A stretch of 64,000 nucleotides of DNA from Caldilineaceae bacterium (GTDB taxonomy: Bacteria > Chloroflexota > Anaerolineae > Caldilineales > Caldilineaceae). Shown here one piece after another: positions 34,136-44,166 of this stretch. The position numbers and the translations under genes are program-made. Under the pieces are notes generated by a model. It was not told the DNA's origin and made no database searches. It was given only the letters and a program-made list of their open reading frames with translations. The DNA lies in NCBI GenBank assembly GCA_022823185.1, contig JAJDXQ010000009.1:104551-168550 (forward strand), given 5' to 3'. How positions within the stretch are numbered: the stretch's first letter is position 1; each line of letters begins with the position of its first letter.

Positions 34136-35212
34136 GTGAGTCGACTGAACCAAAGGCCGGCAGGACTCCATCTACAAGGTGTATCCAAACGGTTTGGCCC
34201 TAAGGATGCCCCCGTCCAGGCCGCCAGAGCCGTAACTCTGGAGGTTGACCACGGCGAACTCCTCGCCCTGCTGGGTCCCTCCGGCTGCGGCAAAACGACA
34301 ACGCTGCGCCTGATCGCCGGATTTGAACGCGTCGACGCCGGAACCATAGAGATCGACGGCGCCCTCGTCGCAAGCAGGTCAGTCCACCTGCAGCCCGAAA
34401 AGCGCCGCGTCGGCATGGTCTTCCAGGAGTACGCCCTCTTCCCCCACGTCACCGTTCTTGCCAACATTCAGTTCGGGCTTCGTCGAATGCGGGCAGACGA
34501 CAGAGAAGCGCGCACGAAGGAAATCCTGGAGCTGACCGGTCTGGCTGGCTTGGAAGGACGCATGCCCCACGAACTGAGCGGCGGCCAGCAGCAGAGAGTC
34601 GCTCTTGCAAGGGCGCTTGCTCCCAAACCTACGCTCATTCTCCTGGACGAGCCCTTCAGCAACCTGGATGCCGGCCTGCGCGCTCGGGTTCGCACTGAAG
34701 TAAGCGACATCCTGCACGCTGCCGATACCACCGGCGTCTTTGTCACGCACGACCAGGAAGAGGCCCTCAGCCTGGTCGACCGGGTCGCTGTCATGCTGAA
34801 CGGCGCCGTTGTTCAGGTGGCCTCTCCCTTTGAACTGTATACAGACCCGGCCACAAGGGCTGTCGCGGAATTTATCGGGGACGCCAACTTCCTGCCCGGA
34901 ATCGGCCGCGGAGATACGATCGAGTGTGAGTTGGGCATTCTTGCTGCCCGCAGGCCCGTTCGCGGGCCCGTAGACATCCTGTTGCGGCCCGAAAACGTTG
35001 AGCTTCTCGCTGCGCAGCCAGGACTTCCCGCTGCCCGCGTTCGCAAGTCGCTTTTCTTTGGCCACGATCAGCTGATCACCGTGCAGCTCCCGACCGGAAC
35101 CTGCCTGACCGCCCGGTCGGGCCCAACTGACGGCTTTGTGCAGGATCAGCCGTTTCAAGTTGCCGTGCATGCGCCCGTCATCGCGTTCCCGCGCAACTCC
35201 AGCGGTCGATAA
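34136..35212 (+). CDS. Fe3+/spermidine-type ABC transporter ATP-binding protein (FbpC-like)
   Basis: 358 aa. Walker A is GPSGCGKT (about 48-55), the signature ELSGGQQQRVALARAL, Walker B LILLDEPFSNLD, switch His FVTHDQEEA. A TOBE-like C-terminal domain (about 245-358) includes ILLRPENVELL. It begins with GTG and has no clear ribosome site, so the start is less certain. It is 36 bases after the permease and is its ATPase. Confidence 0.9.
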   Translation: MSRLNQRPAGLHLQGVSKRFGPKDAPVQAARAVTLEVDHGELLALLGPSGCGKTTTLRLIAGFERVDAGTIEIDGALVASRSVHLQPEKRRVGMVFQEYALFPHVTVLANIQFGLRRMRADDREARTKEILELTGLAGLEGRMPHELSGGQQQRVALARALAPKPTLILLDEPFSNLDAGLRARVRTEVSDILHAADTTGVFVTHDQEEALSLVDRVAVMLNGAVVQVASPFELYTDPATRAVAEFIGDANFLPGIGRGDTIECELGILAARRPVRGPVDILLRPENVELLAAQPGLPAARVRKSLFFGHDQLITVQLPTGTCLTARSGPTDGFVQDQPFQVAVHAPVIAFPRNSSGR

Positions 35213-35271
35213 CACGGTTCAGCTGCCACACGGAATGACACACCAGGCGAGATGCCAGGAGGTGACTGAAT

Positions 35272-36903
35272 ATGAGCGAAGGAATCGTTCTCGAAGAGGC
35301 TCCCGACGTCCAAGCGCAGTTTCAGGTCTCAACGCCCGCCCTGATGGTAATCTTCGGCGCGTCAGGCGACCTGGCAAACCGAAAGCTTATTCCGGCAATC
35401 TACAGACTGTCGCAACAGCGGCTCCTGCCTCCCAATTTCGTGATTCTCGGTTACGCACGTTCGCCGCTCAACGATGAAGAGCTGCGTCTGCGCGCTCGCA
35501 ACAGTCTGCTCACCAATCCTGAGGTCGAATTCCATAGCTCGGACTGGGAGGCTTTCGCCCCGCGACTCTTCTACATGTCCGGAGAGTATGACGACGCCGA
35601 AGGCTTCAATCGCCTGCGCGAGCGGATCGTTGACCTGGAAGACCAGTGGAACATCGGAGGCAACCGGCTGTTCTACCTGTCGACACCCCCTTCAGTCTAC
35701 GAGCCGGTCATCACATGCCTGGGATCCGCCGGCCTCGTTGCCCCGGTCGACAACCACTGCTGGACTCGGGTCGTCATCGAAAAGCCTTTTGGAAGCGATC
35801 TGCAGAGCGCCCACAAACTCAACGATCACGTCCTTTCCGTCTTTAACGAGGAACAGGTCTACCGGATCGACCACTACCTGGGCAAAGAAACAGTGCAAAA
35901 TGTGCTCGTTTTCCGATTCGCCAACGGAATCTTCGAGCCAATCTGGAATCGCAACTACGTCGATAACGTCCAGATAACGGTGGCTGAAAGTATCGGTGTT
36001 GAAGGTAGGGGAGGCTATTACGAGAAGTCCGGCGCCCTGCGCGACATGATGCAGAATCATCTCATGCAACTGGTCTCACTCACTGCAATGGAGCCTCCCA
36101 TCGCCTTTGACGCCAAAGCCGTCCGGGATCAGAAGGTCAACCTGCTGCAGGCCATCCGCCCGTTGCGGCCCGAAGAGGTGCCAGACTATGTTGTCCGCGC
36201 CCAATACAGCGCCGGCACAGCCGACACGCGGCCGGTTCCCGCCTATCTGGACGAGAACGGCGTCGCTTCGAATTCGACCACCGAGACCTATGTCGCGTGG
36301 CGCCTCGAGATCGACAACTGGCGCTGGCAGGGCGTGCCCTTCTATCTGCGTACCGGCAAGGCCCTTCCCAGAAAAGCGTCCGAAATCTCGGTCACGTTCC
36401 GCCGCGCGCCCCATCTGCTCTTCGACTCAGCCGACGGATTCGACGGCGCGACACGTCCACGCGAGGAGATCTACCAGCCATCCACCCTGGGCATGATACA
36501 GAACGGCGACAGTCTCAGCCGAAATGTCCTGACCATGCGCATCCAGCCGGATGAGGGGATTGCCTTGAAGACGCTGGCCAAACGCCCGGGCCCTTCCGTC
36601 AATCTGACCCCCGTCAATTTGGAGTTCACCTACGGCCACAGCTTCGGCGAACCGCCGGACGCCTACCAAAGGCTTCTCCTGGACGTCGTTCTCGGAGACT
36701 CCACTCTTTTCACCCGGCGGGATGAGGTCGAGTTGGCGTGGCAGCGCATCACCCAGGTTTTGGACGGTTGGCAAATGCAGGAAGAGCTCGGCGCCAACGG
36801 CAGCGCCCCCTTCCGCCTGCCCCACTACCCTGCCGGCACCTGGGGCCCTTCAGAGGCCAATGCGCTTCTCGAAAGAGAAGGACAGCACTGGGTGACTGAA
36901 TGA
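35272..36903 (+). CDS. zwf: Glucose-6-phosphate 1-dehydrogenase
   Basis: 543 aa, oxidises glucose-6-phosphate to 6-phosphogluconolactone with reduction of NAD(P)+. The Rossmann motif GASGDLA is at 29-35, EKPFG at 170-174, and the active-site segment RIDHYLGKE at 198-206. Length is slightly above the usual 480-510 aa because of both termini. The start is ATG with AGGAGGTGA upstream. It is followed by pgl and a glycogen phosphorylase gene, giving a route from glycogen to pentose phosphates and NADPH. Confidence 0.97.
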   Translation: MSEGIVLEEAPDVQAQFQVSTPALMVIFGASGDLANRKLIPAIYRLSQQRLLPPNFVILGYARSPLNDEELRLRARNSLLTNPEVEFHSSDWEAFAPRLFYMSGEYDDAEGFNRLRERIVDLEDQWNIGGNRLFYLSTPPSVYEPVITCLGSAGLVAPVDNHCWTRVVIEKPFGSDLQSAHKLNDHVLSVFNEEQVYRIDHYLGKETVQNVLVFRFANGIFEPIWNRNYVDNVQITVAESIGVEGRGGYYEKSGALRDMMQNHLMQLVSLTAMEPPIAFDAKAVRDQKVNLLQAIRPLRPEEVPDYVVRAQYSAGTADTRPVPAYLDENGVASNSTTETYVAWRLEIDNWRWQGVPFYLRTGKALPRKASEISVTFRRAPHLLFDSADGFDGATRPREEIYQPSTLGMIQNGDSLSRNVLTMRIQPDEGIALKTLAKRPGPSVNLTPVNLEFTYGHSFGEPPDAYQRLLLDVVLGDSTLFTRRDEVELAWQRITQVLDGWQMQEELGANGSAPFRLPHYPAGTWGPSEANALLEREGQHWVTE

Positions 36904-37588
36904 GCGCATAAGCGGCGCACAATACGTTCAAACAACCCCCTCTCCCGAAGTCGCCCTGCATCCGGGCGGCCAGCCAAAAGCGGGCCCCCCTTGTACGGGG
37001 AAATGCGTCCGCAACGACCCCTGCCCCCTGCAGATCCACCTCTTGTGGCCGCCCTCCCCGGCGCTCCTCTGCGCGGCAGCCGTGCATCGCCGCGCCATCG
37101 CACCAGCTGCCCCCTGACCACTGGCCTCTGCCAATCCGGCGCCGTCCAGAGCTGGCGCTGTCAGAAAAAGCAGGCTGCAACGGTCAGTCTCATTTCTCAG
37201 AAGCGGGCTGAAGTCGGCCAAATCCTGGACTGCGCACAAGGTGGCCTCAGCTATCGGCCTGTGTCGTACTGGGCTATAATAGTCACCGTCCGGATCGCCG
37301 CGATCATTGACCGCATCCTGGTAACGGCGCCGCCTCCAATCGCCATGTCTGTGAGTTCGTGCGACGGCGGCGCTCCCTGTTTGATGGACCTGAACGTCTC
37401 CTTCACCTAAAGCACTCCGTCCATCAGCAAGGTCGGGCATTTGGCAAAAACAATGGTAGCGCCATCAGAGGGAATTCCAGCGCAACTGGTTGCTCCTTGC
37501 CAGCCTGTCCCACTTGGCAGGGAGAGACGAATCGCGGCGAGAAGCCAACGCGGGGGTAGTTCCCAACGCATTTCAACGGATATGGAAC
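36904..37588. other. Intergenic region between zwf and pgl
   Basis: About 685 bases without a credible gene. A TATAAT lies at 37275-37280 on the plus strand, about 310 bases before the chosen pgl start, but I see no matching -35. A single CCCCTGACCACTGG element (37111-37124) resembles the 7-bp repeat found elsewhere in the window. Confidence 0.45.
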
Positions 37589-38383
37589 GTGACGACGACC
37601 GAGAATTCGAATTCCGAACGTGACCCGGTTCGAGGGCGGCAACGTTCCCGCTCCAGTGACAACATAGTCATCCAGCCGAACCGCAACCAACTCGCCGATA
37701 CCGCCGCCAGTATGATCCTGGCAGCTTCGATAATCAGCATCGCGCAGAGAGGTGTCTTCACGATCGCCCTCGCAGGCGGGTCCACGCCTGGACCGGTGTA
37801 CGAACGACTGACCACCCTTGCCGAAATCGACTGGCCGCGCTGGCATATATTTTGGAGCGACGAACGGTGTGTTCCCCCAACGCATGCCGACAGCAACTAC
37901 AGGATGGCCCGTGAATCCCTGCTCGATCAGCTGCCGCGGGCGCCAGGCGCAGTGTCGCGCCTGCCCGGAGAGCTGCCGCCGCAAGAAGCCGCGCACGTGT
38001 ACGAAGAGGCCATTCGGGAATCTGTCGCAGCGCCCGATTCAAACATCCCCCGCTTCGACCTGGTCCTGCTTGGAATGGGTGACGACGGCCACACGGCCAG
38101 CCTGTTTCCAGGATCTCCGGCGCTGAACAACACAAAAGACCTGGTTGTCGCCGACTTTGTCAGCAAGCTCACTGCCAATCGTTTATCATTCACCTATCCT
38201 CTGATCAACGCCGCCCGCCACGTCCTAATCCTTGTCAGCGGGTCATCGAAGGCAGGCGCGCTGAGTTCAGCGCTGAATGGCCCCTATCGGCCTCTTGAGT
38301 TGCCTGTTCAGGGCGTTCAACCGGTGGACGGCCAGCTCAGATGGCTTGTCGATGCCGGCGCCGCGCAAAACTTGAATCAGTAG
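37589..38383 (+). CDS. pgl: 6-phosphogluconolactonase (Pgl/DevB)
   Basis: About 264 aa; hydrolyses 6-phosphogluconolactone made by Zwf. Conserved blocks: LAGGSTPGPVYERL, IFWSDERCVPPTHADSNYRM and LLGMGDDGHTASLFPG. The start is uncertain. The frame is open from a TTG at 37490, but homology begins near NIVIQPNRNQLA; GTG at 37589 is the best placed start. It lies 34 bases before the phosphorylase gene and after zwf in the same direction. Confidence 0.9.
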   Translation: MTTTENSNSERDPVRGRQRSRSSDNIVIQPNRNQLADTAASMILAASIISIAQRGVFTIALAGGSTPGPVYERLTTLAEIDWPRWHIFWSDERCVPPTHADSNYRMARESLLDQLPRAPGAVSRLPGELPPQEAAHVYEEAIRESVAAPDSNIPRFDLVLLGMGDDGHTASLFPGSPALNNTKDLVVADFVSKLTANRLSFTYPLINAARHVLILVSGSSKAGALSSALNGPYRPLELPVQGVQPVDGQLRWLVDAGAAQNLNQ

Positions 38384-38415
38384 GTTCGTGCCTTCCCCTC
38401 CAGGAGCGTGTCTTT

Positions 38416-41007
38416 GTGAATATCGTAGGAAACATCTCCGTTCTTCCACCTCTTCCCAACCCCATCAGCCGCCTGCAAGAACTGGCATACAACCTCTGGT
38501 GGACTTGGAATCCCGACGCGCAGGACCTCTACGCATCAATAGACTGTAAACTGTGGGAGCAAGTCAGCGAGAATCCAGTCAAGTTCCTTCGAACGGTCTC
38601 CTTGCGGCGCTTGCAGGAAGCTTCCCGCGATCCTGGCTACCTTCAGCGGTACAGTTCGGTCATTCAGAAATTCGACAGCTACATGTCTGAAGGAACCGGC
38701 ACATGGTTCAAACGCAATTTTCCCGGCAGACAGAACGAGTTGATCGTTTATTTCAGCGCGGAGTTTGGCCTGCACGAAGCGCTGCCCATCTATAGCGGCG
38801 GCCTCGGAATCCTCAGCGGAGATCACTGCAAAGAAGCCAGCGACATGGACCTGCCCTTTGTCGGGATCGGTTTCCTTTATCCCCAGGGCTACTTCACGCA
38901 ACAGATAAACGCCAAGGGCGGCCAGGACGCAATCTACGAGAAAATCGACTTCTCTGAGGTGCCGGCAACACAGGCCGTGGATCCGGAAGGCAACCCGGTC
39001 GTCGTCCATGTCGATCTCCCTGGCCGAACCGTCTATGCCAAAGTTTGGAAAATCCAGGTGGGGCGGGTCCCTCTCTACCTGATGGATACGGACGTAGAGC
39101 AGAATGCCCACCAGGACAGGGAGCTGAGCGCCAGACTGTACGGCGGCGACCGGGAAATGCGCATCAGCCAGGAATATGTGCTGGGCATCGCAGGCGTGCG
39201 AACGCTCAGAGCGTTGGGCTATGAACCGACAGTCTGGCACATGAACGAAGGACACAGCGCATTCCTCAGCCTCGAACGAATCCGTGAGCTGGTTCAGGGA
39301 GGCATGGAATTCGACGCGGCGGCCGAAATCGTGCGAGCCGGCAACGTCTTCACCACGCACACCCCTGTAGCCGCCGGTCATGACGCCTTTCCCCTGGAAC
39401 TGGTTGACAAATTCTTCTGGCAGTATTGGGGTCAGATGGAAATTGATCGGGAAGGCTTCCTCGCGCTTGCCCGCCACGAGCACGAATGGGGCGCCGAATT
39501 CAGCATGACCGTCCTGGCATTCCGCCTCAGCGCCTACCACAACGGCGTCAGCGCGCTGCACGGTGAAGTCTCGAGGAGAATGTGGAGCCATCTCTGGCCG
39601 GGAACGCCGGAGGCCCAGGTCCCAATCGACCACATCACAAACGGCGTGCACACAGAGTCATGGCTTGCCCCGGAAATGCGGGACCTGTTCAATCGATACT
39701 TCAAATCAAACTGGCTGGAAGAAGCCGACGATACGACGGCATGGGCAGGGATTGCCGAAGTCCCCAGTGATGAGATTCAAGCGGCCCACCAGGCCTGTAA
39801 AGAAAAACTCGTAAATTTCCTGCGCGCACGTCTGAAAGCGCAGCAACTGCGCCACGGCGAAGGTTATTCCAAACTTGCCATGACAGACAGCGTGTTTGAC
39901 CCAAATGCGCTGACCTTGGGTTTCGCCCGCAGATTCGCGACGTATAAGCGCGCCACGCTGATTTTCCATGACAAGGAACGGCTCAAGCGACTCCTGAACG
40001 ATCCGGACCGGCCTGTCCAGATTGTTTTCGCCGGCAAAGCCCATCCAGCCGACGACTACGGCAAGGCGTTTATTGAACGCATCTACAGGTTGAGCCAGGA
40101 GCGCGATTTCTACGGCAAGATCGCCATCGTCGAAAACTATGACATCAACGTCGCCCGACACCTGGTCGGCGGCGTGGATGTCTGGCTAAATACGCCTCGA
40201 CGCCCCTTCGAGGCCAGCGGGACGAGCGGACAGAAGGCGGCCATCAATGGCGCGCCAAATTTGAGCATTCTCGACGGGTGGTGGAGAGAGGGGTACAACG
40301 CGGAAAATGGCTGGGCAATCGGAGAGGAGCGCGAATACAAAGACGAGGACACCCAGGACGAGGCCGACGCCCTCAGCCTTTACACGATCCTGGAGCAGGA
40401 AGTCGTGCCTGAGTATTACGATCGTCCCCAAGACTGGACGAATCGAATGCGCAGCGCGATCGCGTCCTGCGGGCCCCGGTTCAGCATGAGGCGAATGTTG
40501 GCGGAGTACACCCGAAACTTCTACGTCCCCGCGATGGAAAGCGGCAACGCGTACAGCGCCGGCATCGGAGAAACAGCGCGACAGATCTCCCGTTGGAAGG
40601 AATACGTGCGTAGAGAGTGGCAAACGGTATTCGTGACCGTGCCCCATCTCCCCCCTTCACAGGCGAAGACCGGCCAACCGATCGAGATTGAGGCCCAAGT
40701 CTGGCCGGGAAGGCTCTCAGCAGAGGATCTGGCGGTCGAAATGGTTACATTCGTGGCCGCGGAAGATGAAAATGCCTCGCGGCAAGGGGAGGCGCCGAAC
40801 CAGCCAATCGCCTTGCAGACGCTTTCCATGCAGTGCGCGATGGCTGGGCAAGAGGAGCCTGGCCACGATCCGCATGACAACAGCGTTCGTTTCCGCGGCC
40901 TCTTTGTGCCAGAGGAAACTGGCAAGTACAGCTTCGGTGTGCGCGTGCGGCCCTATCACCCGGCGCTCATCCATCCACTGGAAATGGGCCTGAGCGTCTG
41001 GGCCTGA
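38416..41007 (+). CDS. glgP: Alpha-glucan (glycogen) phosphorylase, short GT35 type
   Basis: About 863 aa, releases glucose-1-phosphate from glycogen or maltodextrin. It has the DUF3417-type N-terminus ([19 protein letters not shown]) of the Thermus/Thermotoga-like alpha-glucan phosphorylases rather than the E. coli MalP/GlgP form. The PLP-binding Lys is Lys607 in [12 protein letters not shown]. Conserved HMNEGHSAF and [12 protein letters not shown] are present. I take GTG at 38416, with AGGAG nine bases upstream, because the 25 residues before it in frame are not conserved. Operon with pgl and probably zwf. Confidence 0.95.
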   Translation: MNIVGNISVLPPLPNPISRLQELAYNLWWTWNPDAQDLYASIDCKLWEQVSENPVKFLRTVSLRRLQEASRDPGYLQRYSSVIQKFDSYMSEGTGTWFKRNFPGRQNELIVYFSAEFGLHEALPIYSGGLGILSGDHCKEASDMDLPFVGIGFLYPQGYFTQQINAKGGQDAIYEKIDFSEVPATQAVDPEGNPVVVHVDLPGRTVYAKVWKIQVGRVPLYLMDTDVEQNAHQDRELSARLYGGDREMRISQEYVLGIAGVRTLRALGYEPTVWHMNEGHSAFLSLERIRELVQGGMEFDAAAEIVRAGNVFTTHTPVAAGHDAFPLELVDKFFWQYWGQMEIDREGFLALARHEHEWGAEFSMTVLAFRLSAYHNGVSALHGEVSRRMWSHLWPGTPEAQVPIDHITNGVHTESWLAPEMRDLFNRYFKSNWLEEADDTTAWAGIAEVPSDEIQAAHQACKEKLVNFLRARLKAQQLRHGEGYSKLAMTDSVFDPNALTLGFARRFATYKRATLIFHDKERLKRLLNDPDRPVQIVFAGKAHPADDYGKAFIERIYRLSQERDFYGKIAIVENYDINVARHLVGGVDVWLNTPRRPFEASGTSGQKAAINGAPNLSILDGWWREGYNAENGWAIGEEREYKDEDTQDEADALSLYTILEQEVVPEYYDRPQDWTNRMRSAIASCGPRFSMRRMLAEYTRNFYVPAMESGNAYSAGIGETARQISRWKEYVRREWQTVFVTVPHLPPSQAKTGQPIEIEAQVWPGRLSAEDLAVEMVTFVAAEDENASRQGEAPNQPIALQTLSMQCAMAGQEEPGHDPHDNSVRFRGLFVPEETGKYSFGVRVRPYHPALIHPLEMGLSVWA

Positions 41008-41081
41008 TCCGTAGTTGGCGATTTCCCCCAGATCGCCGCCCACCGGCGCTCAATGAAGAAGCGCCACTAGAGGAGGATACG

Positions 41082-41990
41082 ATGAGAGTACTGATTGCTG
41101 GAGGAACAGGTCTGATCGGTTCGGCATTGGCTGCCAATCTGCTCGACAGCGACTGGGAAGTGACAGCTCTCACAAGGTCCCCTGATCTCCCCCAGTCAGG
41201 AAAATTCAAGCGCGTGGAGCTGGTAAAGTGGGATGGCGAAACGCCCGAAGGTTGGGGCCACCTTGTTTCACAAGTGGATGCCATTGTAAACCTTGCAGGC
41301 GAGGGGATTGCAGACGGACGTTGGACGCCAGAGCGCAAAGCCAGGATTCGGGAAAGTCGAAAAAACGCCGGTCAGGCCCTCGTGTCCGCGCTGCAAAATG
41401 CGGACGCCGTCCCGAAAGTGCTGATTCAGGCTTCCGCCGTGGGGTACTACGGGCCTTGCGCCGATCAAGAACTGACCGAGCAGGCCCCGCCAGGCACAGA
41501 TTTCCTCGCGCAAGTTTGCGTCGACTGGGAGGCCTCGACTGAATCCGCCGAATCCATGGGTGTACGGCGCGTTGTCGTACGCACAGGCGTTGTTCTCAGC
41601 GATCGCGGCGGCGCCCTGCCCAAAATGGCTCTGCCCTTCCGCCTGTTCGCAGGCGGCCCGCTCGGCAGCGGCCGTCAGTTCTTTCCCTGGATCCACATCG
41701 CCGACGAGGTGGCCGCCATCCGTTTTCTTATCGAAAACGATGCTCTCGCGGGTCCTTACAACCTCGCAGCCCCCAACCCGCCCCGTAACAGAGAATTCGT
41801 GCGCGACCTTGGACGAGCAATGGGTAGGCCGTCCTTTATGCCGGCTCCCTCCTTTGCTCTCCAAACGCTTTTCGGCGAAATGTCCACGGTTCTCCTGGAT
41901 GGCCAGCGGGCAGTTCCCGCCCGTCTGCAAAAGAAGGGTTTCACGTTCAGTTTCCCCCACGCCATTGCCGCGCTGGAGGATTTGGTCTGA
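41082..41990 (+). CDS. TIGR01777 family NAD-dependent epimerase (YfcH-like)
   Basis: 302 aa extended SDR. The nucleotide motif is [16 protein letters not shown] at the N-terminus, with QASAVGYYG at the active site and the DUF1731 C-terminal tail ([22 protein letters not shown]). The start is ATG with AGGAGGA upstream. Members occur widely; a role in cell division or sugar metabolism has been suggested but is not settled. It follows glgP by 74 bases and may share its transcript. Confidence 0.9.
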   Translation: MRVLIAGGTGLIGSALAANLLDSDWEVTALTRSPDLPQSGKFKRVELVKWDGETPEGWGHLVSQVDAIVNLAGEGIADGRWTPERKARIRESRKNAGQALVSALQNADAVPKVLIQASAVGYYGPCADQELTEQAPPGTDFLAQVCVDWEASTESAESMGVRRVVVRTGVVLSDRGGALPKMALPFRLFAGGPLGSGRQFFPWIHIADEVAAIRFLIENDALAGPYNLAAPNPPRNREFVRDLGRAMGRPSFMPAPSFALQTLFGEMSTVLLDGQRAVPARLQKKGFTFSFPHAIAALEDLV

Positions 41991-42084
41991 CATGAGACTT
42001 TACCGGGCGCACGCCGTCTTCGTACACAGTGGAGCAGCCAAGCCGGCCTCGGAGACGCCCGTTCCTGCTCTGCGCATCCATTCC

Positions 42085-42095
42085 AGGAGGTGATC
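42085..42095 (+). promoter_or_regulatory. Eleven-base perfect Shine-Dalgarno site
   Basis: AGGAGGTGATC is complementary over 11 bases to the usual 16S rRNA 3' end and lies 4 bases before the ATG of the membrane protein gene at 42100. Several neighbours (43205, 44167, 46337) have no recognisable site, so the contrast is marked. Confidence 0.75.
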
Positions 42096-42099
42096 AGAA

Positions 42100-43170
42100 A
42101 TGCTAAGATCAGCTGCTGATTCGCCGCAGCAAGCTGCGAGAGTGCAGGCGAGTCCTGAAAAGTCATCAGGAAGGGGCAGCGATTCCAATGCAACTGCCTC
42201 CCTGGTCCTCTGGGCCGGGATCGTCTTCAGCGCGCTGTTCACGCTGCTCATCTGGGCGCTGGACTTCCGGCTGGCCAGCATCGAGCTGCTCCCCGATACC
42301 GGCGCCAGCTGGTACTATTGGAAACTCCCCTCACCGACTTTCTGGACTCGCGCCACCTCTTGGGGCTTCTACCTCGCCCACCAGTTCGCTATCTGGGCAA
42401 TAATTTACTATGCCCAGAGCTATCGCAGGCATCGCTATACCAAGGGGCTGCACAAGGCAAATATCTGGGCCCTGGCCGTCAATGCAGCCTTCATCTTCCT
42501 ACACCTGATCCAGACTCATATCTGGTATGACGGCCTGGCTCAGGACACGCCAATCTTTAGCAGCCAGGGAGCCGTTATCGTTCTCCTGGTCTGGGTCCTC
42601 CTGATGGAAAACAACCGCCGCGGCCAGTTTTTCGGCCGCCCGGCGCCCTTTTCGAAGGAGGTCGTCCGCTTCGCACGCACCTATCACGGCTACTTCTTTG
42701 CTTGGGCCATCATCTACACTTTTTGGTTCCATCCGATGGTCTCAACATCGGGACATCTGATCGGCTTTTTCTACATGTTCCTTTTGCTGCTGCAAGGCAG
42801 TCTCTTCTACACGCGTATCCATACCAATAGATGGTGGACCTTCACGCTGGAGGGAACCGTACTCGTCCACGGAACGCTGGTAGCCGTCATGCAGGGCAAC
42901 GGGCTTTGGCCGATGTTCCTCTTCGGCTTTGCCGGAATTCTTGTCGTTACGCAGATGTACGGTCTGGGCCTGTCGCTTCCCTTTCGCCTTCTCATTCTCG
43001 GCGCCTTCGTTGGCTCCGCGCTTCTGGTTTACGGTAACTTCGGTTGGTACCGGCTAAACGAAGTCGTTCGTATCCCGCTCATCGAGTACGCCTCCGTGTT
43101 TGTTCTGGCAGGTCTCTTCTGGCTCGGACTTCGGATTGCGCGGACCGTGCGGCATATGCGCAGCGTGTGA
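42100..43170 (+). CDS. Polytopic membrane protein of unknown function
   Basis: 356 aa with a hydrophilic N-terminus (about 30 residues) and about nine hydrophobic helices. His and aromatic residues in membrane segments (HLIQTHIWYDG, YHGYFFAWAIIYTFWFHPM) could bind haem or metal or interact with quinone, but this is speculation. It precedes menA (34 bases) in the same direction, so a role with lipids or quinones is possible. Family not recognised. Confidence 0.75.
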   Translation: MLRSAADSPQQAARVQASPEKSSGRGSDSNATASLVLWAGIVFSALFTLLIWALDFRLASIELLPDTGASWYYWKLPSPTFWTRATSWGFYLAHQFAIWAIIYYAQSYRRHRYTKGLHKANIWALAVNAAFIFLHLIQTHIWYDGLAQDTPIFSSQGAVIVLLVWVLLMENNRRGQFFGRPAPFSKEVVRFARTYHGYFFAWAIIYTFWFHPMVSTSGHLIGFFYMFLLLLQGSLFYTRIHTNRWWTFTLEGTVLVHGTLVAVMQGNGLWPMFLFGFAGILVVTQMYGLGLSLPFRLLILGAFVGSALLVYGNFGWYRLNEVVRIPLIEYASVFVLAGLFWLGLRIARTVRHMRSV

Positions 43171-43204
43171 TGCCTACCGGCTTTCTCCTTTCACGGCGCC
43201 GAAT

Positions 43205-44164
43205 ATGAGCCAGCACAAGCCTGACAGAGGCGCTGCCGGCGACGCAGCGCGCAAAGACGACACCAAGCCCTCCAGGCCAGAACGTGTCCATCGCAAGCTC
43301 CGGATTTGGATTCTTGCCGCACGGCCAAAGACGCTCCCTGCCGCTCTCTCGCCCGTGTTAGTCGGGACGGCGCTGGCCTGGGCTGACGGCCTATTCTCGC
43401 CGGCGCCTGCCATGGCTGCAACGGTCGGCGCGCTACTGCTGCAAATCCTCTCAAATTTCGCTAACGACTACTTCGACTTTGCCAAAGGGGCAGATACAAG
43501 CGAACGGCTCGGCCCCACGCGCGCCCTGGCCGCGGGCCTGCTCTCCGCAAAGGAGATTCGGGTCGGAACAGCCGTAACCGCCGCACTGGCGGTTCTTGTC
43601 GGCGCTTATCTGGCGCTGGTTGGCGGCTGGCCCATACTGGCGATCGGCGTCGCATCACTTCTGGCCGCCGTCCTGTATACCGGGGGTCCGTTTCCCTATG
43701 GCTATCACGGCCTGGGGGACCTGTTCGTCTTTGTCTTCTTCGGGCTTGCCGCCGTTTGCGGAACGTACTTCGTGCAAGCCAGTACGATCTCAGCGCCAGT
43801 TTTTCTGGCCTCAGTTCCCGTCGGCCTTCTGATCACCGCAATTCTCGTCGTCAACAACCTGCGCGACATAGAGACCGATGCCAGGGCCGGCAAGCGCACG
43901 CTCGCCGTGCTGATCGGCCCCCGCTATACGCGCCTCCAATTCATCGTCCTGCTCGCGCTTGCCTATCTCTCCACGCCTGTGCTCTGGCTGATTTATGGCC
44001 ACGGCCCCACCGTTCTCCTGCCATTTATCAGCCTGCCCCTCGCTATCCGAAGAGCCGCTTCGATGTATACCTCCAAAGGTAGGGAACTCAACCCCGTCCT
44101 GGCCGCGACCGCGCAACTGTCTCTGCAGTTCAGTCTGCTGCTCTCTATCGGCATCATTCTCTGA
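43205..44164 (+). CDS. menA: 1,4-dihydroxy-2-naphthoate polyprenyltransferase (MenA)
   Basis: About 320 aa, UbiA-superfamily membrane prenyltransferase that attaches the polyprenyl tail in menaquinone synthesis. First Asp-rich motif [11 protein letters not shown] (about 87-97) followed by RLGPTRAL; second motif [17 protein letters not shown]. About eight membrane helices. The ATG at 43205 is used; it has no Shine-Dalgarno site, and a longer frame from 43100 would overlap the previous gene. Other Men genes are not in the window. Menaquinone use fits a Chloroflexota host. Confidence 0.92.
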   Translation: MSQHKPDRGAAGDAARKDDTKPSRPERVHRKLRIWILAARPKTLPAALSPVLVGTALAWADGLFSPAPAMAATVGALLLQILSNFANDYFDFAKGADTSERLGPTRALAAGLLSAKEIRVGTAVTAALAVLVGAYLALVGGWPILAIGVASLLAAVLYTGGPFPYGYHGLGDLFVFVFFGLAAVCGTYFVQASTISAPVFLASVPVGLLITAILVVNNLRDIETDARAGKRTLAVLIGPRYTRLQFIVLLALAYLSTPVLWLIYGHGPTVLLPFISLPLAIRRAASMYTSKGRELNPVLAATAQLSLQFSLLLSIGIIL

Positions 44165-44166
44165 AA

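Noticed and set aside
36928..37440. Frames of 139-170 codons on both strands between zwf and pgl
   Set aside because: Low-complexity Pro/Arg/Ala translations, overlapping each other, no motif or good ribosome site.
38536..39651. Minus-strand open frame of 371 codons opposite glgP
   Set aside because: Antisense shadow; glgP has full family motifs along the same stretch.
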